DNA from: Pseudoalteromonas ulvae UL12
GTDB taxonomy: Bacteria; Pseudomonadota; Gammaproteobacteria; Enterobacterales; Alteromonadaceae
Assembly: GCF_014925405.1 (NCBI RefSeq)
Contig: NZ_AQHJ01000035.1
Span: 496,001-560,000 of the forward strand
Length of the DNA stretch: 64,000 nt
Reading direction: 5' to 3'
The notes below the pieces were generated by a model that was not told where the DNA came from, did no database searches, and saw nothing but the letters and a program-made list of their open reading frames with translations. Below are positions 9,976 to 19,469 of the stretch, one piece after another. The translations under genes and the position numbers were made by a program. How positions within the stretch are numbered: the stretch's first letter is position 1; every line of letters starts with the position of its first letter.

Positions 9976-10716
9976 ATGGCTAATTGGCAACTCGGGCAGA
10001 TCAGCGCAATAAAATGGTGGACCAAAACATTATTTAGCTTAACGGTCAAAGCTGAAGTCGCGCCTTTTAAAGCTGGGCAATTTACCAAGTTAGCCCTAGA
10101 TACTGATGGTAAACGTTTTGCTCGGGCATATTCTTACGTTAACGCGCCTGATGATCCAAATTTAGAATTTTACTTAGTTGATGTTGAACAAGGCAGCTTA
10201 AGTCCACTGCTATCAAAGTTAAAAGAGGGAGATAGCGTCTGGATCAATCCGCAGGCCAGTGGTTTTTTTACCCTTGATGAAGTGCCGCCAAGTAAACAGA
10301 TTTGGTTGTTATCGACGGGTACCGCGATAGGGCCTTTTTTGTCTATGTTGCAAAGCACTCAAATATGGCAGCAATACCAGCAGGTTTATTTAGTGCATGG
10401 TGTCAGAAAAACAGAGGATTTAAGCTATCAATCGTTAATCACACAATTGCAACACGCACACCCTCAATTACAGTTTGTTAGTGTGGTATCTCAAGAAGAA
10501 AATAGTGCGGGACTTACAGGGCGAATTACCGAACGTTTAATTGATGGTACGTTAGCGCGTTATTTTACCACTTCAATGAATATAGAAGACAGTCAGTTTA
10601 TGGTAGGTGGCAATCCAGAGATGGTAAAAGAGGTCTGCCAAATATTAACCGCTCAAGGTTATGCACGAAATCGTCGCCAACAACCGGGTCAGTTCACTGT
10701 AGAGCAATATTGGTAA
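9976..10716 (+). CDS. fpr: Ferredoxin/flavodoxin-NADP+ reductase
   Basis: A 246-residue FAD enzyme moving electrons between NADPH and ferredoxin or flavodoxin. It resembles E. coli Fpr along its full length: the N-terminal pattern WxxGQISAI, the FAD-binding RAYSYVN, GQFTKLAL, the pyridine-nucleotide loop STGTAIGPFLS, VGGNPEMV, and the C-terminal aromatic end VEQYW. I used the ATG at 9976, which has GGGAG/GAGG just upstream; a GTG two codons earlier is also possible. It is monocistronic. Fpr commonly supports redox-stress repair and Fe-S enzymes; nothing in the sequence shows SoxR-type control. Confidence 0.95.
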   Translation: MANWQLGQISAIKWWTKTLFSLTVKAEVAPFKAGQFTKLALDTDGKRFARAYSYVNAPDDPNLEFYLVDVEQGSLSPLLSKLKEGDSVWINPQASGFFTLDEVPPSKQIWLLSTGTAIGPFLSMLQSTQIWQQYQQVYLVHGVRKTEDLSYQSLITQLQHAHPQLQFVSVVSQEENSAGLTGRITERLIDGTLARYFTTSMNIEDSQFMVGGNPEMVKEVCQILTAQGYARNRRQQPGQFTVEQYW

Positions 10717-10738
10717 AGACCGAATAAAGGCAGTGTCA

Positions 10739-11947
10739 TCAGTTAACGGTATGATTGAGCCAATTTTTATACCAATGAACCATTTCATTACAGGGTTTTG
10801 GCCGGCAAATTAAATAGCCTTGCAATAAAATGGGGTCTTCGAATTCATTTTGCAGATATTCTAATTCGCTAAACTGCTCAATACCTTCAGCAACCAATGT
10901 AAAGTGTTGCTCTTTGGCAATTTGCTTAAGGGACTCAACAATAACTTGAGAAAACTTGTCTGACTGAATGTTTCTGATGAGGCTACAGTCAATCTTAATT
11001 TCTGTAAAAGGCAGCGTTCTCAGTTGCGTTAAGTTGGTAAAACCAGTGCCAAAATCATCCAAAGACATCAAATAGCCGCGCATTCTTAAACGGTTAAGCG
11101 TTTCTAACTGTGTGGTTGTTTTAAGTGCATACTCTTCGGTAATTTCAATAATAATATGCGCTGGGTTTAAACCGTGATGTTCACGTAACGAATCAAGCTG
11201 ACTTGGGAAATCTAAGTTATCCAGTTGTGTTGGGGAGACATTGACCGCGATTTTTAACTGTGAACCAAAGCTTTTTGCTAGATGATGGTAATCTGCCATC
11301 GCCTTATCAAATAATTGAAATGAAAAAGAATCGATTAGACTGAATTTTTCTGCTGTGGGAATAAATGATTTGGGCTGGAGCATTAAATGGCTGTGATCAT
11401 TGGCAATGCGGGCTAACACTTCGACACTTTCAACAAGGTTCGTTTTACTGCAAATCTTGGGCTGATAATAGGGGGTAATCATATTCTTTTTAATGGCATT
11501 GATGAGCTCTTGTTCAGTCATTTGACCTAAATCGAGCACTTTCTTATCAAGGAAGGCGTTTAATTTGCTTAAGATTAAATTGAGTTTTGCGCTGTCTATT
11601 GGTTTTGAAATATTGCCGATCAGATGTGTTTTGTTCTCTTTAGCTAACTCAGAGGCCAGTGCGATCACCTTTTTTTCCATCTCCGAAATAATCACCACAC
11701 CACCAGTAAAACCTTGTTGCCCGAGTAAACGAATGAGCGTCATTCCATCCATATCCGGCATATTCAGATCCGTAAACACCGCTTGATAATAATTTAAATC
11801 TTTACTTATGCGCTCAAAGGCAAGGGTTGCATCGGTAAAAGTGTCAATATGTTGATAGCCTTGTTGTTTGAGGTGAGCTTCTAAGACAAGCAAAATGGCA
11901 GGGGAGTCATCAACAATTGCAAAGCGGTGGTTTAAGCTGTCCATCAT
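10739..11947 (-). CDS. Response regulator with EAL (c-di-GMP phosphodiesterase) output
   Basis: A 402-residue protein: an N-terminal receiver (about 8-125; acidic pair Asp13-Asp14, phospho-acceptor Asp60 in FTDLNMPDMDG) joined to an EAL domain (about 145-395). EAL marks include LMSLDDFGTGFTNL, EIKIDCSLI, VAEGIEQ and QGYLICRP. The signature motif itself reads EVLAR rather than EALAR/EVLLR, a conservative change that keeps the metal-binding Glu, so activity is likely. Expected role: phosphorylation-controlled hydrolysis of cyclic-di-GMP. AAGGAACG precedes the double ATG. No sensor kinase is adjacent, so the partner is unknown. Confidence 0.92.
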   Translation of the reverse strand: MMDSLNHRFAIVDDSPAILLVLEAHLKQQGYQHIDTFTDATLAFERISKDLNYYQAVFTDLNMPDMDGMTLIRLLGQQGFTGGVVIISEMEKKVIALASELAKENKTHLIGNISKPIDSAKLNLILSKLNAFLDKKVLDLGQMTEQELINAIKKNMITPYYQPKICSKTNLVESVEVLARIANDHSHLMLQPKSFIPTAEKFSLIDSFSFQLFDKAMADYHHLAKSFGSQLKIAVNVSPTQLDNLDFPSQLDSLREHHGLNPAHIIIEITEEYALKTTTQLETLNRLRMRGYLMSLDDFGTGFTNLTQLRTLPFTEIKIDCSLIRNIQSDKFSQVIVESLKQIAKEQHFTLVAEGIEQFSELEYLQNEFEDPILLQGYLICRPKPCNEMVHWYKNWLNHTVN

Positions 11948-12141
11948 GGCGTTCCTTTATCTGTCCGTATCTATAAAAGGTAGCTCTCTGGTTTGATATT
12001 GCTACTAAAAATGAAAAAAAGAGCTTCAGGAATAGAGCAAGATCAACAAAAGCTCGAAAAAGCGCAAAACATTGGCTTTTATTTTGAAGTCAAACGGGCT
12101 ACCTTATAACTAACAATAAGAAAGGATCAGGTGCTAGTACT

Positions 12142-12375
12142 ATGTTATTTAATGCAAAAATGGTAGATGAGTTAAATTTATTACTAAAATTCCCAGACAA
12201 TAGCATGATGCAAGGTCTAAAAGTTCATAACGATGCAGAGCCTGCGGTGAAAGAAGCTGCACAGCGGTTATTTGATAAAGGTATCATTGACCAAGTTGAT
12301 GGTGGGTACTTAACCGATTTAGGAATTGACTTAATTGAACATGCTCAAGTGTTGAAATTAGCGCTGGGTAAATAA
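12142..12375 (+). CDS. Small conserved protein, TIGR02647-like
   Basis: A 77-residue acidic protein beginning MLFNAKMVDELNLLLKF and ending with HAQVLKLALGK, without signal or membrane segment. It matches my recollection of a small gammaproteobacterial family (TIGR02647) of the same length and pattern, function unknown. It reads like one compact helical fold with a winged-helix-like DKGIIDQVDGGYLTDLG segment, so DNA or protein binding is possible but unproven. Monocistronic, with a strong shared terminator immediately after the stop. Confidence 0.75.
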   Translation: MLFNAKMVDELNLLLKFPDNSMMQGLKVHNDAEPAVKEAAQRLFDKGIIDQVDGGYLTDLGIDLIEHAQVLKLALGK

Positions 12376-12380
12376 CAGAC

Positions 12381-12414
12381 AAAAAAATAACGTCCGATAA
12401 GGACGTTATTTTTT
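12381..12414. terminator. Bidirectional terminator shared by two convergent small genes
   Basis: AATAACGTCC and GGACGTTATT form a 10-bp stem with a GATAA loop, with A7 on the left and T6 on the right, so it can stop transcription both ways. The right arm overlaps the last codons and stop of the minus-strand gene ending at 12406. Confidence 0.9.
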
Positions 12415-12654
12415 GATACTTGGCCATACAAAGTTTGATTGGCATGTATCTAAATAGAGTTGTTCAACCGCGGAGCGTGCCCATGGCGTTTTTCGTAAAA
12501 ATTTCAGGCTCGATTTCACACTAGGATCATTCCTAAAGCAGTTCACATTCACATGCTTGGCCATTTCGGCCCAACCTAATTGTTGCTCTAACGTGGTAAC
12601 AATTTTTTCTAATGTGATGCCGTGTAATTGATTATTTGCTTGTGGGTTACTCAT
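12406..12654 (-). CDS. VF530/DUF2132 family protein
   Basis: An 82-residue protein recognisable by [19 protein letters not shown], the Cys-containing [24 protein letters not shown] core cut here at [19 protein letters not shown], and the C-terminal VEQLYLD. The family (DUF2132, named after Vibrio fischeri VF530) is a small helical fold described as DNA-binding; its role is not established. The gene is monocistronic, convergent with the small gene at 12142-12375, and its stop codon lies inside the common terminator stem. Confidence 0.88.
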   Translation of the reverse strand: MSNPQANNQLHGITLEKIVTTLEQQLGWAEMAKHVNVNCFRNDPSVKSSLKFLRKTPWARSAVEQLYLDTCQSNFVWPSIKK

Positions 12655-12731
12655 AACGCTTTATGGTTGAAAAAAGACCCCTGTATTATACCAGAGAGCA
12701 GTGGATAAATGAATCATTCAAGTCTTGAGTT

Positions 12732-13019
12732 CTAACGGACGATAATTTTTTTTGTTTGGTTAGTTGGGTAAAGGATTTGCCCTTGATCATTAATCATCCG
12801 CCACGCAAGGCGACCGTTACTTTCAAACTGATTACGTGCTGTGCAAATGACGCGAGTTGTTTCCATCATAATAATCGCTCCTTCACTAAAACGTTTATCT
12901 TGATACCAACAAACAGCTTCAGTCGAAGAAGGCGCAATAATCACACTGTCTTTTTGAGTCGGTGTGCTACTGACTGCAAACGTAACAAAGAAGAACGCTA
13001 ATGCGGAATTTACTTTCAT
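12732..13019 (-). CDS. Small exported protein, DUF1496/YnjH-like
   Basis: A 95-residue protein starting at the ATG at 13019, preceded by GAGGTG at good distance; an upstream ATG in the same frame adds ten residues without a ribosome site. Residues 1-17 form a short hydrophobic signal (MKVNSALAFFFVTFAVSS). The mature part holds CWYQDKRFSEGAII and a second Cys in VICTAR, then NGRLAWRMI, the pattern I associate with DUF1496 (YnjH). Two cysteines suggest a periplasmic disulfide. Function unknown; monocistronic, divergent from the GH31 gene. Confidence 0.7.
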   Translation of the reverse strand: MKVNSALAFFFVTFAVSSTPTQKDSVIIAPSSTEAVCWYQDKRFSEGAIIMMETTRVICTARNQFESNGRLAWRMINDQGQILYPTNQTKKIIVR

Positions 13020-13244
13020 CAAACACCTCGTTGAGAAGTTCAAAGTCATGCTAATGACTTTAGCACAATGGTCTGATCACCTACTTATTAATCGCAATCT
13101 TTTGACTCAGATTGAAACTCTGTGCAGTATTAGTTCGTTCCAAATAAATGACTGCATAGTCAGTGCTTTGATGAGCCTAAAGCTGTGTTTATGTCGTCAA
13201 TATAATTAAAAATAAAGCAGCATTTTAAGCTGATTAGGCCTTAC

Positions 13245-16200
13245 ATGAAACACTTTCCAGCAACAGCCATGGCTTTAGCACTGTCGAGCATTGTCATCAG
13301 CCCTGATTCATTAGCTAAGCCTTTGGGTGCAATTCACACATTAACCGAGCAAGCGAACCAACTTGATATCGTCACACAAGATAATGAAAAGGTACGAGTT
13401 TCATTTTTGAGGGATGATATTTTTCGTATTTGGGCGGGAAGCAGCACGTTAAGTGAGGCTGAAAATAAAGCGGCGAGTATTATTTCTCAAACTGATTTTG
13501 CTCAGGTTGAAATGAATGTCACTGAGCAAACAGACTATACCTTAGTGACAACTAACACACTGTCGTTGCGTGTTTATCAACAGCCGCTGCGTTTTGAGTT
13601 ATACCGTCCAGATAACGCCACCCCAATCTGGCAAGAAGTAAAACCAATAGAACTGACCGAAAAATCAAGTTATCAAACCCTGACGACCCATAAAAACGAG
13701 TATTTCATGGGTGGCGGCCAGCAAAATGGCGCCTTTGAGTTTAAAGGTGAAATTCTTGATATTTCTTACTCAGGAGGATGGGAAGAAGGCGACAGGCCGA
13801 GCCCTGCACCGTTTTATATGAGCAGCGAAGGCTATGGTGTACTGCGCAATACATGGAGCAATGGCCAGTATGATTTTCGTTCCGATGATTACCTCACTGC
13901 TGAGCATAAAGAAAACCGCTTTGATGCCTATTATTTTGTTGGCGACTCAATTGCTGAGGTGTTAGATGCATACACAGATGTATCGGGTAAAGCGCCGCTC
14001 ATTCCGCGCTGGGCCTTTGAATACGGCGATGCTGATTGTTATAACGATGGCGATAATATTAAAAAACCAGGCACAGTACCTGATGGCTGGAGTGATGGTC
14101 CAACCGGTACGACCCCAGATGTGATTGAATCAGTTGCCAAAAAGTACCGCGAACACGACATGCCTGGCGGCTGGATTTTACCCAACGATGGTTACGGCTG
14201 TGGGTACACCAATTTACCCGAAGTGATTGAAGGACTGAGTGAACTCGGCTTTAAAACCGGCCTGTGGACCGAAGATGGCGTGGATAAAATTGCGTGGGAG
14301 GTGGGCGAGGCGGGTAGCCGTGCGCAAAAGCTTGATGTCGCATGGACAGGTGCAGGCTATCAGTTTGCACTTGACGCGAATCAAAGTGCAGCGCAAGGGA
14401 TTTTAGATAACTCAGACTCACGACCATTTTTGTGGACAGTGATGGGCTGGGCGGGCATTCAGCGCTATGCAGTAACATGGACTGGCGATCAATCTGGCAG
14501 TTGGGATTATATTCGTTGGCATGTTTCGACTTTAATTGGCTCGGGCTTATCGGGGCAAGTGTATGCAACAGGTGATGTTGACGGTATTTTTGGCGGCAGT
14601 CCAGAAACCTACATGCGTGACTTACAATGGAAAGCCTTTACGCCGGTATTAATGGGGATGTCGGGCTGGTCAAAAGCGGCGCGTAAACATCCGTGGTGGT
14701 TTGACGAGCCATATCGCTCAATTAACCGCAAATACCTCAAGCTAAAAATGCGCTTAACCCCGTATATGTACACCTTAGCGCATCAAGCTGAACAAACCGC
14801 AGCGCCCATTGTACGTGGTTTAATGTGGGATCACCCCAATGATCAATATGCATTTACCGAGCAATATAAAAATCAGTTTTTCTTAGGCGAAAGCTTATTG
14901 GTTGCACCAGTGTTTCGTTCGCAAGCGGGCAGCAATGGCTGGCGTGAAGACATCTATTTACCAAAAGGGCAGTGGATTGACTATTGGGATGGCACAGTCA
15001 CAGAAGCTCCCAAAGAAGGTCGAGAAATTGATTACCCAGTCACGCTGGATAAACTGCCGCTGTTAGTCAAAGCGGGCGCTATTTTGCCTATGTATCCAGA
15101 AGCTTTATATGATGGGCAAGTAGCAAAAGATACCTTAACACTCGATATCTACCCATTTGGTCAGTCATCGTTCGAAATTTATGAAGATGATGGTCATACC
15201 CGCCAGTATCAACAAGGGGCGTTTAGTAAACAGCTGATTAAGGTGGTTGCACCTCAAAATAAAGCGGGTGATATCACGGTCAACATTGGCGCTGTTCAAG
15301 GGCAATATCAAGGTATGGAGACTGAGCGGGTCTATCAGTTACAACTGCATACCCGTGTTTTGCCAGACAGCGTCGAATTAGACGGCAAGCCCCTAACACA
15401 GGTTTCCACGCAAACGGCCTTTGAACAAGGTCAAAATGTCTGGTTTTACGATGCACAGACCCAATTTGGAGTGGTGCATGTTAAGACAAAAAAAGTGGCG
15501 GTTAATCAGCAGTATAACGTGACACTTCGTGTGAACGATGGGTTAACACTTGCTGCAACACCGGCTTATCCAGCGATGCCCGATTACGGCAACGCGATTT
15601 CGGCCGATAGTTTACTGATTTTAAATCGCCCCCTTGAAGAGCCGGGTCACCCAATATCAAATGCCTTTGATAACAACCCAGATACTTGGTTTAGAACCAT
15701 CCGCGACCAAAGTTTAAAAACAGGGCCGCATGAATTTGTGTTAGCCATGGGCGAGCGCCGTATGGTTGAAGGCTTTGAGATTGCACCACGTAATGACAAA
15801 CACTGGAAATACTCACAAGTTAAAGACTACGAAGTGTATCTAAGTGATGTCAACGGCCAATGGGGCGAGCCAATTGCAACAGGCAGTTTAGCCCGATTAC
15901 AAGAAAGCCAAAAAGTCACCTTTGATGCCAAGCCTGGCAGCTTACTACGCTTTAGAATTGTCAGCACCCACGATCAAGGCACCTTTGTTACGGCAAATAA
16001 AGACGATAAACCCACCGGTGAAGCGTTTAATGCGTTTATTCCAATGCAAGTGACTCCCATTGCAATCGGTGAATTTAAATTACTTGAGCAACCACAGCCA
16101 AAGCGTGGCAAACAGCGCGTGTATTTATCGGCGGCTGCATGGAATAACGCAACCACCGGAAGTAAAAAAGGCGTGCAAAAAGACAAAGCTTGGCATCCAA

Positions 16201-16562
16201 CTAAAAGCAATGCCATGAAAATGAACGGGCTTGGTTTTAACAAAGGGCTCGGTGTTGATGGCCACAGCCAAATAGATTATGCCCTGTCGGGTCATTGGCA
16301 GACGTTTAGAGCCGATGTGGGCATTGATGACAGCTGCGAAGCAGGAGCAAAAGTGAATTTTCAGGTTTATGCAGATAACAAACTGTTATTTGATAGCGGC
16401 GAAATCACCCCGCCAGCGGTGGTAAAACCCGAGCTTGATATTCGTGGTGTCAAACAGCTGAGCCTGCGCACGTACAGCCAAGGCGCCACACAACAAGTTG
16501 CTTGTGCCAACTGGGCCAATGCGCAAGTAATTGGGTTTGAAGGCGATAAAGTCGGCCACTAA
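13245..16562 (+). CDS. Secreted GH31 family glycosidase with discoidin-like and NPCBM-like domains
   Basis: An 1105-residue exported enzyme: signal peptide (about 1-24), GH31 N-terminal sandwich, catalytic barrel (about 230-560), a DUF5110-like beta domain (LDIYPFGQSSFEIYEDDGH), an F5/8 type-C (discoidin-like) module (about 785-945) and a C-terminal NPCBM-like module (about 950-1100; AAAWNNATTG, GLGVDGHSQIDYAL, ADVGIDD). The likely nucleophile is Asp364 in KLDVAWTG, not the classical WIDMNE context, and the likely acid/base is Asp415 in TWTGDQSGSW. It probably hydrolyses or transfers alpha-linked glucosyl, xylosyl or galactosyl units outside the cytoplasm; the sequence does not settle the sugar. 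Single gene with its own terminator, not in a visible sugar-utilisation locus. Confidence 0.9.
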   Translation: MKHFPATAMALALSSIVISPDSLAKPLGAIHTLTEQANQLDIVTQDNEKVRVSFLRDDIFRIWAGSSTLSEAENKAASIISQTDFAQVEMNVTEQTDYTLVTTNTLSLRVYQQPLRFELYRPDNATPIWQEVKPIELTEKSSYQTLTTHKNEYFMGGGQQNGAFEFKGEILDISYSGGWEEGDRPSPAPFYMSSEGYGVLRNTWSNGQYDFRSDDYLTAEHKENRFDAYYFVGDSIAEVLDAYTDVSGKAPLIPRWAFEYGDADCYNDGDNIKKPGTVPDGWSDGPTGTTPDVIESVAKKYREHDMPGGWILPNDGYGCGYTNLPEVIEGLSELGFKTGLWTEDGVDKIAWEVGEAGSRAQKLDVAWTGAGYQFALDANQSAAQGILDNSDSRPFLWTVMGWAGIQRYAVTWTGDQSGSWDYIRWHVSTLIGSGLSGQVYATGDVDGIFGGSPETYMRDLQWKAFTPVLMGMSGWSKAARKHPWWFDEPYRSINRKYLKLKMRLTPYMYTLAHQAEQTAAPIVRGLMWDHPNDQYAFTEQYKNQFFLGESLLVAPVFRSQAGSNGWREDIYLPKGQWIDYWDGTVTEAPKEGREIDYPVTLDKLPLLVKAGAILPMYPEALYDGQVAKDTLTLDIYPFGQSSFEIYEDDGHTRQYQQGAFSKQLIKVVAPQNKAGDITVNIGAVQGQYQGMETERVYQLQLHTRVLPDSVELDGKPLTQVSTQTAFEQGQNVWFYDAQTQFGVVHVKTKKVAVNQQYNVTLRVNDGLTLAATPAYPAMPDYGNAISADSLLILNRPLEEPGHPISNAFDNNPDTWFRTIRDQSLKTGPHEFVLAMGERRMVEGFEIAPRNDKHWKYSQVKDYEVYLSDVNGQWGEPIATGSLARLQESQKVTFDAKPGSLLRFRIVSTHDQGTFVTANKDDKPTGEAFNAFIPMQVTPIAIGEFKLLEQPQPKRGKQRVYLSAAAWNNATTGSKKGVQKDKAWHPTKSNAMKMNGLGFNKGLGVDGHSQIDYALSGHWQTFRADVGIDDSCEAGAKVNFQVYADNKLLFDSGEITPPAVVKPELDIRGVKQLSLRTYSQGATQQVACANWANAQVIGFEGDKVGH

Positions 16563-16580
16563 ACCCGGTATTTCACTCAA

Positions 16581-16616
16581 AAAAAGCCCTTGTTCAATGA
16601 TGAAAAAGGGCTTTTT
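16581..16616 (+). terminator. Terminator of the GH31 gene
   Basis: AAAAAGCCCTT pairs with AAGGGCTTTTT across a loop of about 14 nt, immediately after the stop codon. Flanking A and T tracts allow function in both directions. Confidence 0.85.
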
Positions 16617-16698
16617 GTAACACAGTAACGTGAACGTGTGTCGCAATCATAACAACTATCGAAGTGACTATTGAAGATACGCAGTCTTTGAGAGCGCT

Positions 16699-17685
16699 TT
16701 AGTACTCTGCATATCTGGGCTTAATAAAAGGTGCACAAATTGACACAATTTCAAGCTGAGATAAAACAGTATCACCAAATGTGAGTCGAAGTTGGTCACC
16801 ACATAACAGTTGCCGTTGTGCTGGTTTAATCGCAATTTTGAGTGCCACCAGTTGTGGCTCAAAACAATGGACAAGCTCCGCTTGATAAACATCACTGTGC
16901 TGCATCGCTTTAATGTTCGCGACCATTGGCAAGACTTCTGGAGCACAAGCAAAGCGGACAATATGCATCAGTTGCCCATAGGGGAGTTGCACCGCTTGTT
17001 CTTCAAATGGTACAGCTGACTCTAGTGAATATTCAGGCTCAGATTTATTTGGATCATTGAGTACTTCAGTGATTTTAGCTGTGATGGGTCTCTCACTGAG
17101 CGTTAACCTTACAGCCAAACCGGCACTAAAATGTGCGGGCACAATCGCTTCGTTGAGAATTTGAATAATGATTTCTCGTTCTGTAGGAATACCGTTTTCG
17201 TTTTTATCAAACCAGCGGATCATGGCTTTTTCATCGCTTGCGGTTAAACCAATAAACCCAAACTCAAGTAAAGGCTGGGTAACGGGCATATCTAAACGCA
17301 CGCGATAGCGTTTGTTCACTTGACTATCTCGCCACAGCTGATTGAAATTGGCTTGTTGGTAAGCTATCTCTGATTGATTCGCTTGTTTAGTGAGCGAGGC
17401 TAATACAGCCAAAAACTGTTGCCGCTGCCATGTATTGATTGACCACAGCTTTATGAATTGTTTAACCACCACAAAGCTAATAACCAGTGCCGCTAAGCGA
17501 GTTAAAAATGATAAACTTTGGCTTAATTCAATGAAAAAGCAGGTATAAATTAGCAGCAAAAATACACTGGTATCAATCAACCAAAAACTCTTAGGCTTTT
17601 GTAAATGCTTGCGCGTGATCCTCAGCATTCGCTCACTGTTAACATGGCGTGCTATTTCGGGATAATGTTTAATCGATAAAAACAT
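16699..17685 (-). CDS. Membrane-anchored protein of unknown function
   Basis: A 328-residue protein I do not recognise. Two hydrophobic helices lie close together near residues 34-53 and 58-77 (FLLLIYTCFFI; LAALVISFVVV), with a short basic N-terminus before them and a soluble region of about 245 residues after. The soluble part holds an EF-hand-like DKNENGIPTE stretch and a beta-rich C-terminus with several cysteines. The topology suggests both ends in the cytoplasm. Its neighbours are unrelated, it starts a divergent promoter region with the hydrolase gene, and no operon partner is visible. Confidence 0.75.
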   Translation of the reverse strand: MFLSIKHYPEIARHVNSERMLRITRKHLQKPKSFWLIDTSVFLLLIYTCFFIELSQSLSFLTRLAALVISFVVVKQFIKLWSINTWQRQQFLAVLASLTKQANQSEIAYQQANFNQLWRDSQVNKRYRVRLDMPVTQPLLEFGFIGLTASDEKAMIRWFDKNENGIPTEREIIIQILNEAIVPAHFSAGLAVRLTLSERPITAKITEVLNDPNKSEPEYSLESAVPFEEQAVQLPYGQLMHIVRFACAPEVLPMVANIKAMQHSDVYQAELVHCFEPQLVALKIAIKPAQRQLLCGDQLRLTFGDTVLSQLEIVSICAPFIKPRYAEY

Positions 17686-17880
17686 ACAACATCCTGTAAT
17701 ATAATGGTATTTTTATAATAACAAGGCAGACTGAATTCTAGAAGTGTTTTTATTTCGGGGAAACTAGCTAAAACAAAAACAAGCGAACAAACTTGGTGTA
17801 TTTTCAAGCTCGCTTTGTCAACAGAGCAATGCCTTGGCATGCTTACCTCACAGCAATAATCATCATCAATAAGGAAGCGT

Positions 17881-18843
17881 ATGCTGAACCTATTACTCAT
17901 TGTTATTAGTTTGATCATTGTGGTGTGTTTGGTGATGTATATCATCACGCCTACAGCCACCTTGTTTAAGTTTTTAATCAGCATTGAGAGAAGTATTGCT
18001 CGCCTTTATGTCGATCGTTTAACCATCGATGACTTTGAAATTGAGTATCTGCGAGGTGGCTCGGGCGAGCCATTATTGCTGTTACATGGCTTTGGAGGTG
18101 ACAAAGATCATTGGAATAGAATTGCGGGTTATTTAGGCGACCATTTTGACGTGATAGCCATTGATTTACCGGGCTTTGGCAACAGTAGCAGTGAGATAAC
18201 ACAAGATTACGATGTAAAGAGCCAAATTAGTCGACTCAAAAAGATAGTTGATGCACTCGAACTGACAGAGTTCCACCTTGCGGGGAGCTCAATGGGTGGC
18301 TACCTCGCAGGGCATTTTGCTGCAATGTACCCTAATCAAATTAAAAATTTATGGCTAATTAGCCCTTTGGGCGTTGAAAACTCAGATGAAAGTGAGATGT
18401 TTAAAGCGATAAACGCAGGGCAGCATCCCATCATATTACCTCGCAATGGATCTGAGTTTAGTGCATTGTTCGCCAACTTATTCGTCAAAAGACCCTTTGT
18501 ACCCACCATCGTGATCGCGTATCTCGCGACCATGGCTGAACAAAGAATTGAGCTGAATACAAAAATTTTTAACCAAATACATCCAATCAATCATGATGGT
18601 ACATATTCAGCGTTATCACTCGAAAAAGCGTTACACAACTACCAAGGCGCAGTCTTAATTACCTGGGGCAATAAAGACCGTATTTTAGATGTGTCTGGCG
18701 CACTAGGGTTGAAACAAGTGTTGCCAGATGCTCATATCGATATACTCAACAATGTCGGCCACTTACCTATGCTAGAGCAGCCTTTTAACACAGCACAGCC
18801 ATTTATTGCGTTATCGAAAGGGAAAAAAGAAAGCGACTGTTAG
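17881..18843 (+). CDS. Alpha/beta hydrolase, lipase/esterase-like, membrane anchored
   Basis: A 320-residue hydrolase. Residues 3-27 form a hydrophobic anchor or uncleaved signal, so it probably faces the periplasm. The fold is clear: LLLLHGFGGDKDHW (oxyanion loop), AIDLPGFGNSS, nucleophile elbow G135-S-S137-M-G139, the catalytic acid probably in WGNKDRILDVSG, and the catalytic His in NVGHLPMLEQP. Such N-terminally anchored enzymes resemble Moraxella-type Lip3 esterases. The physiological ester is unknown. The gene is monocistronic, and a long non-coding region follows. Confidence 0.88.
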   Translation: MLNLLLIVISLIIVVCLVMYIITPTATLFKFLISIERSIARLYVDRLTIDDFEIEYLRGGSGEPLLLLHGFGGDKDHWNRIAGYLGDHFDVIAIDLPGFGNSSSEITQDYDVKSQISRLKKIVDALELTEFHLAGSSMGGYLAGHFAAMYPNQIKNLWLISPLGVENSDESEMFKAINAGQHPIILPRNGSEFSALFANLFVKRPFVPTIVIAYLATMAEQRIELNTKIFNQIHPINHDGTYSALSLEKALHNYQGAVLITWGNKDRILDVSGALGLKQVLPDAHIDILNNVGHLPMLEQPFNTAQPFIALSKGKKESDC

Positions 18844-19104
18844 TCACTTTAAAGGTTTCAACTGAAGTTTTGATGCCGATATGTTTTGCAGCAGTGGTGT
18901 TATGTCGTGACAGAGTTTGTTTGTGATTTGTACAATCAATGATTCCTAGACAGAAGTTATTAAATCTATCAGTAATTTTGATACGATTTGTATTTTTTAC
19001 AATACAAATTGCTTAAAATCAATAAGATACTTTCGGCTTTTAGGTGTTTTTCCATGTGTGCATGTATATACAGTGTTAGTGAGTTTCTCGTATAGTCAAG
19101 AAAA

Positions 19105-19249
19105 CGAGCGATTGGGTCGTTTTCACCCCAAAGCAATTTTAGCCTTAGAGGTAGAAAGCTTTTTGTAGCAATATGTTATCCAATGTGATAAAAATTCCTG
19201 AAGTAGAAACTCGAGACGGTTCATGGCAGAAAAACGACCCAATCGCTCG
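19105..19249. repeat. 145-bp segment bounded by 19-bp perfect inverted repeats
   Basis: CGAGCGATTGGGTCGTTTT at 19105-19123 recurs exactly as its reverse complement at 19231-19249. The 107 nt between have no coding potential. It may be a tiny non-autonomous element or an RNA/terminator structure. Confidence 0.7.
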
Positions 19250-19399
19250 ATATTAAATTGTTCTGATGGAATTGGAAACCCTAGATATTATAGCGTACAC
19301 AGGATTTTTTACTGTATATTTAATCAGTATAAAATGGCTTGTTTTAAGTGCTATAAAATCTAACAAAGAAACTTGACGGGACTATACTTTATTTCAATC

Positions 19400-19469
19400 C
19401 CTAAAGCTTAGCACTAATGCTGTTGAAACCAGCGGGGTTTACAAACAGACATTAGTGCTAAGCTTTAGG
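19400..19469. repeat. 70-bp cruciform-like inverted repeat
   Basis: Twenty-base perfect arms (19400-19419 and 19450-19469, containing AAAGCTTAGCACTAATG) enclose a 30-nt centre that itself pairs further (CTGTT/AACAG, AAACC/GGTTT). No T tract follows, and the arms lack the unpaired bases of an attC site. Confidence 0.75.

Noticed and set aside
19400..19469. An attC site in reverse orientation
   Set aside because: The arms are perfectly paired without extrahelical bases and have no GTTRRRY-type core.
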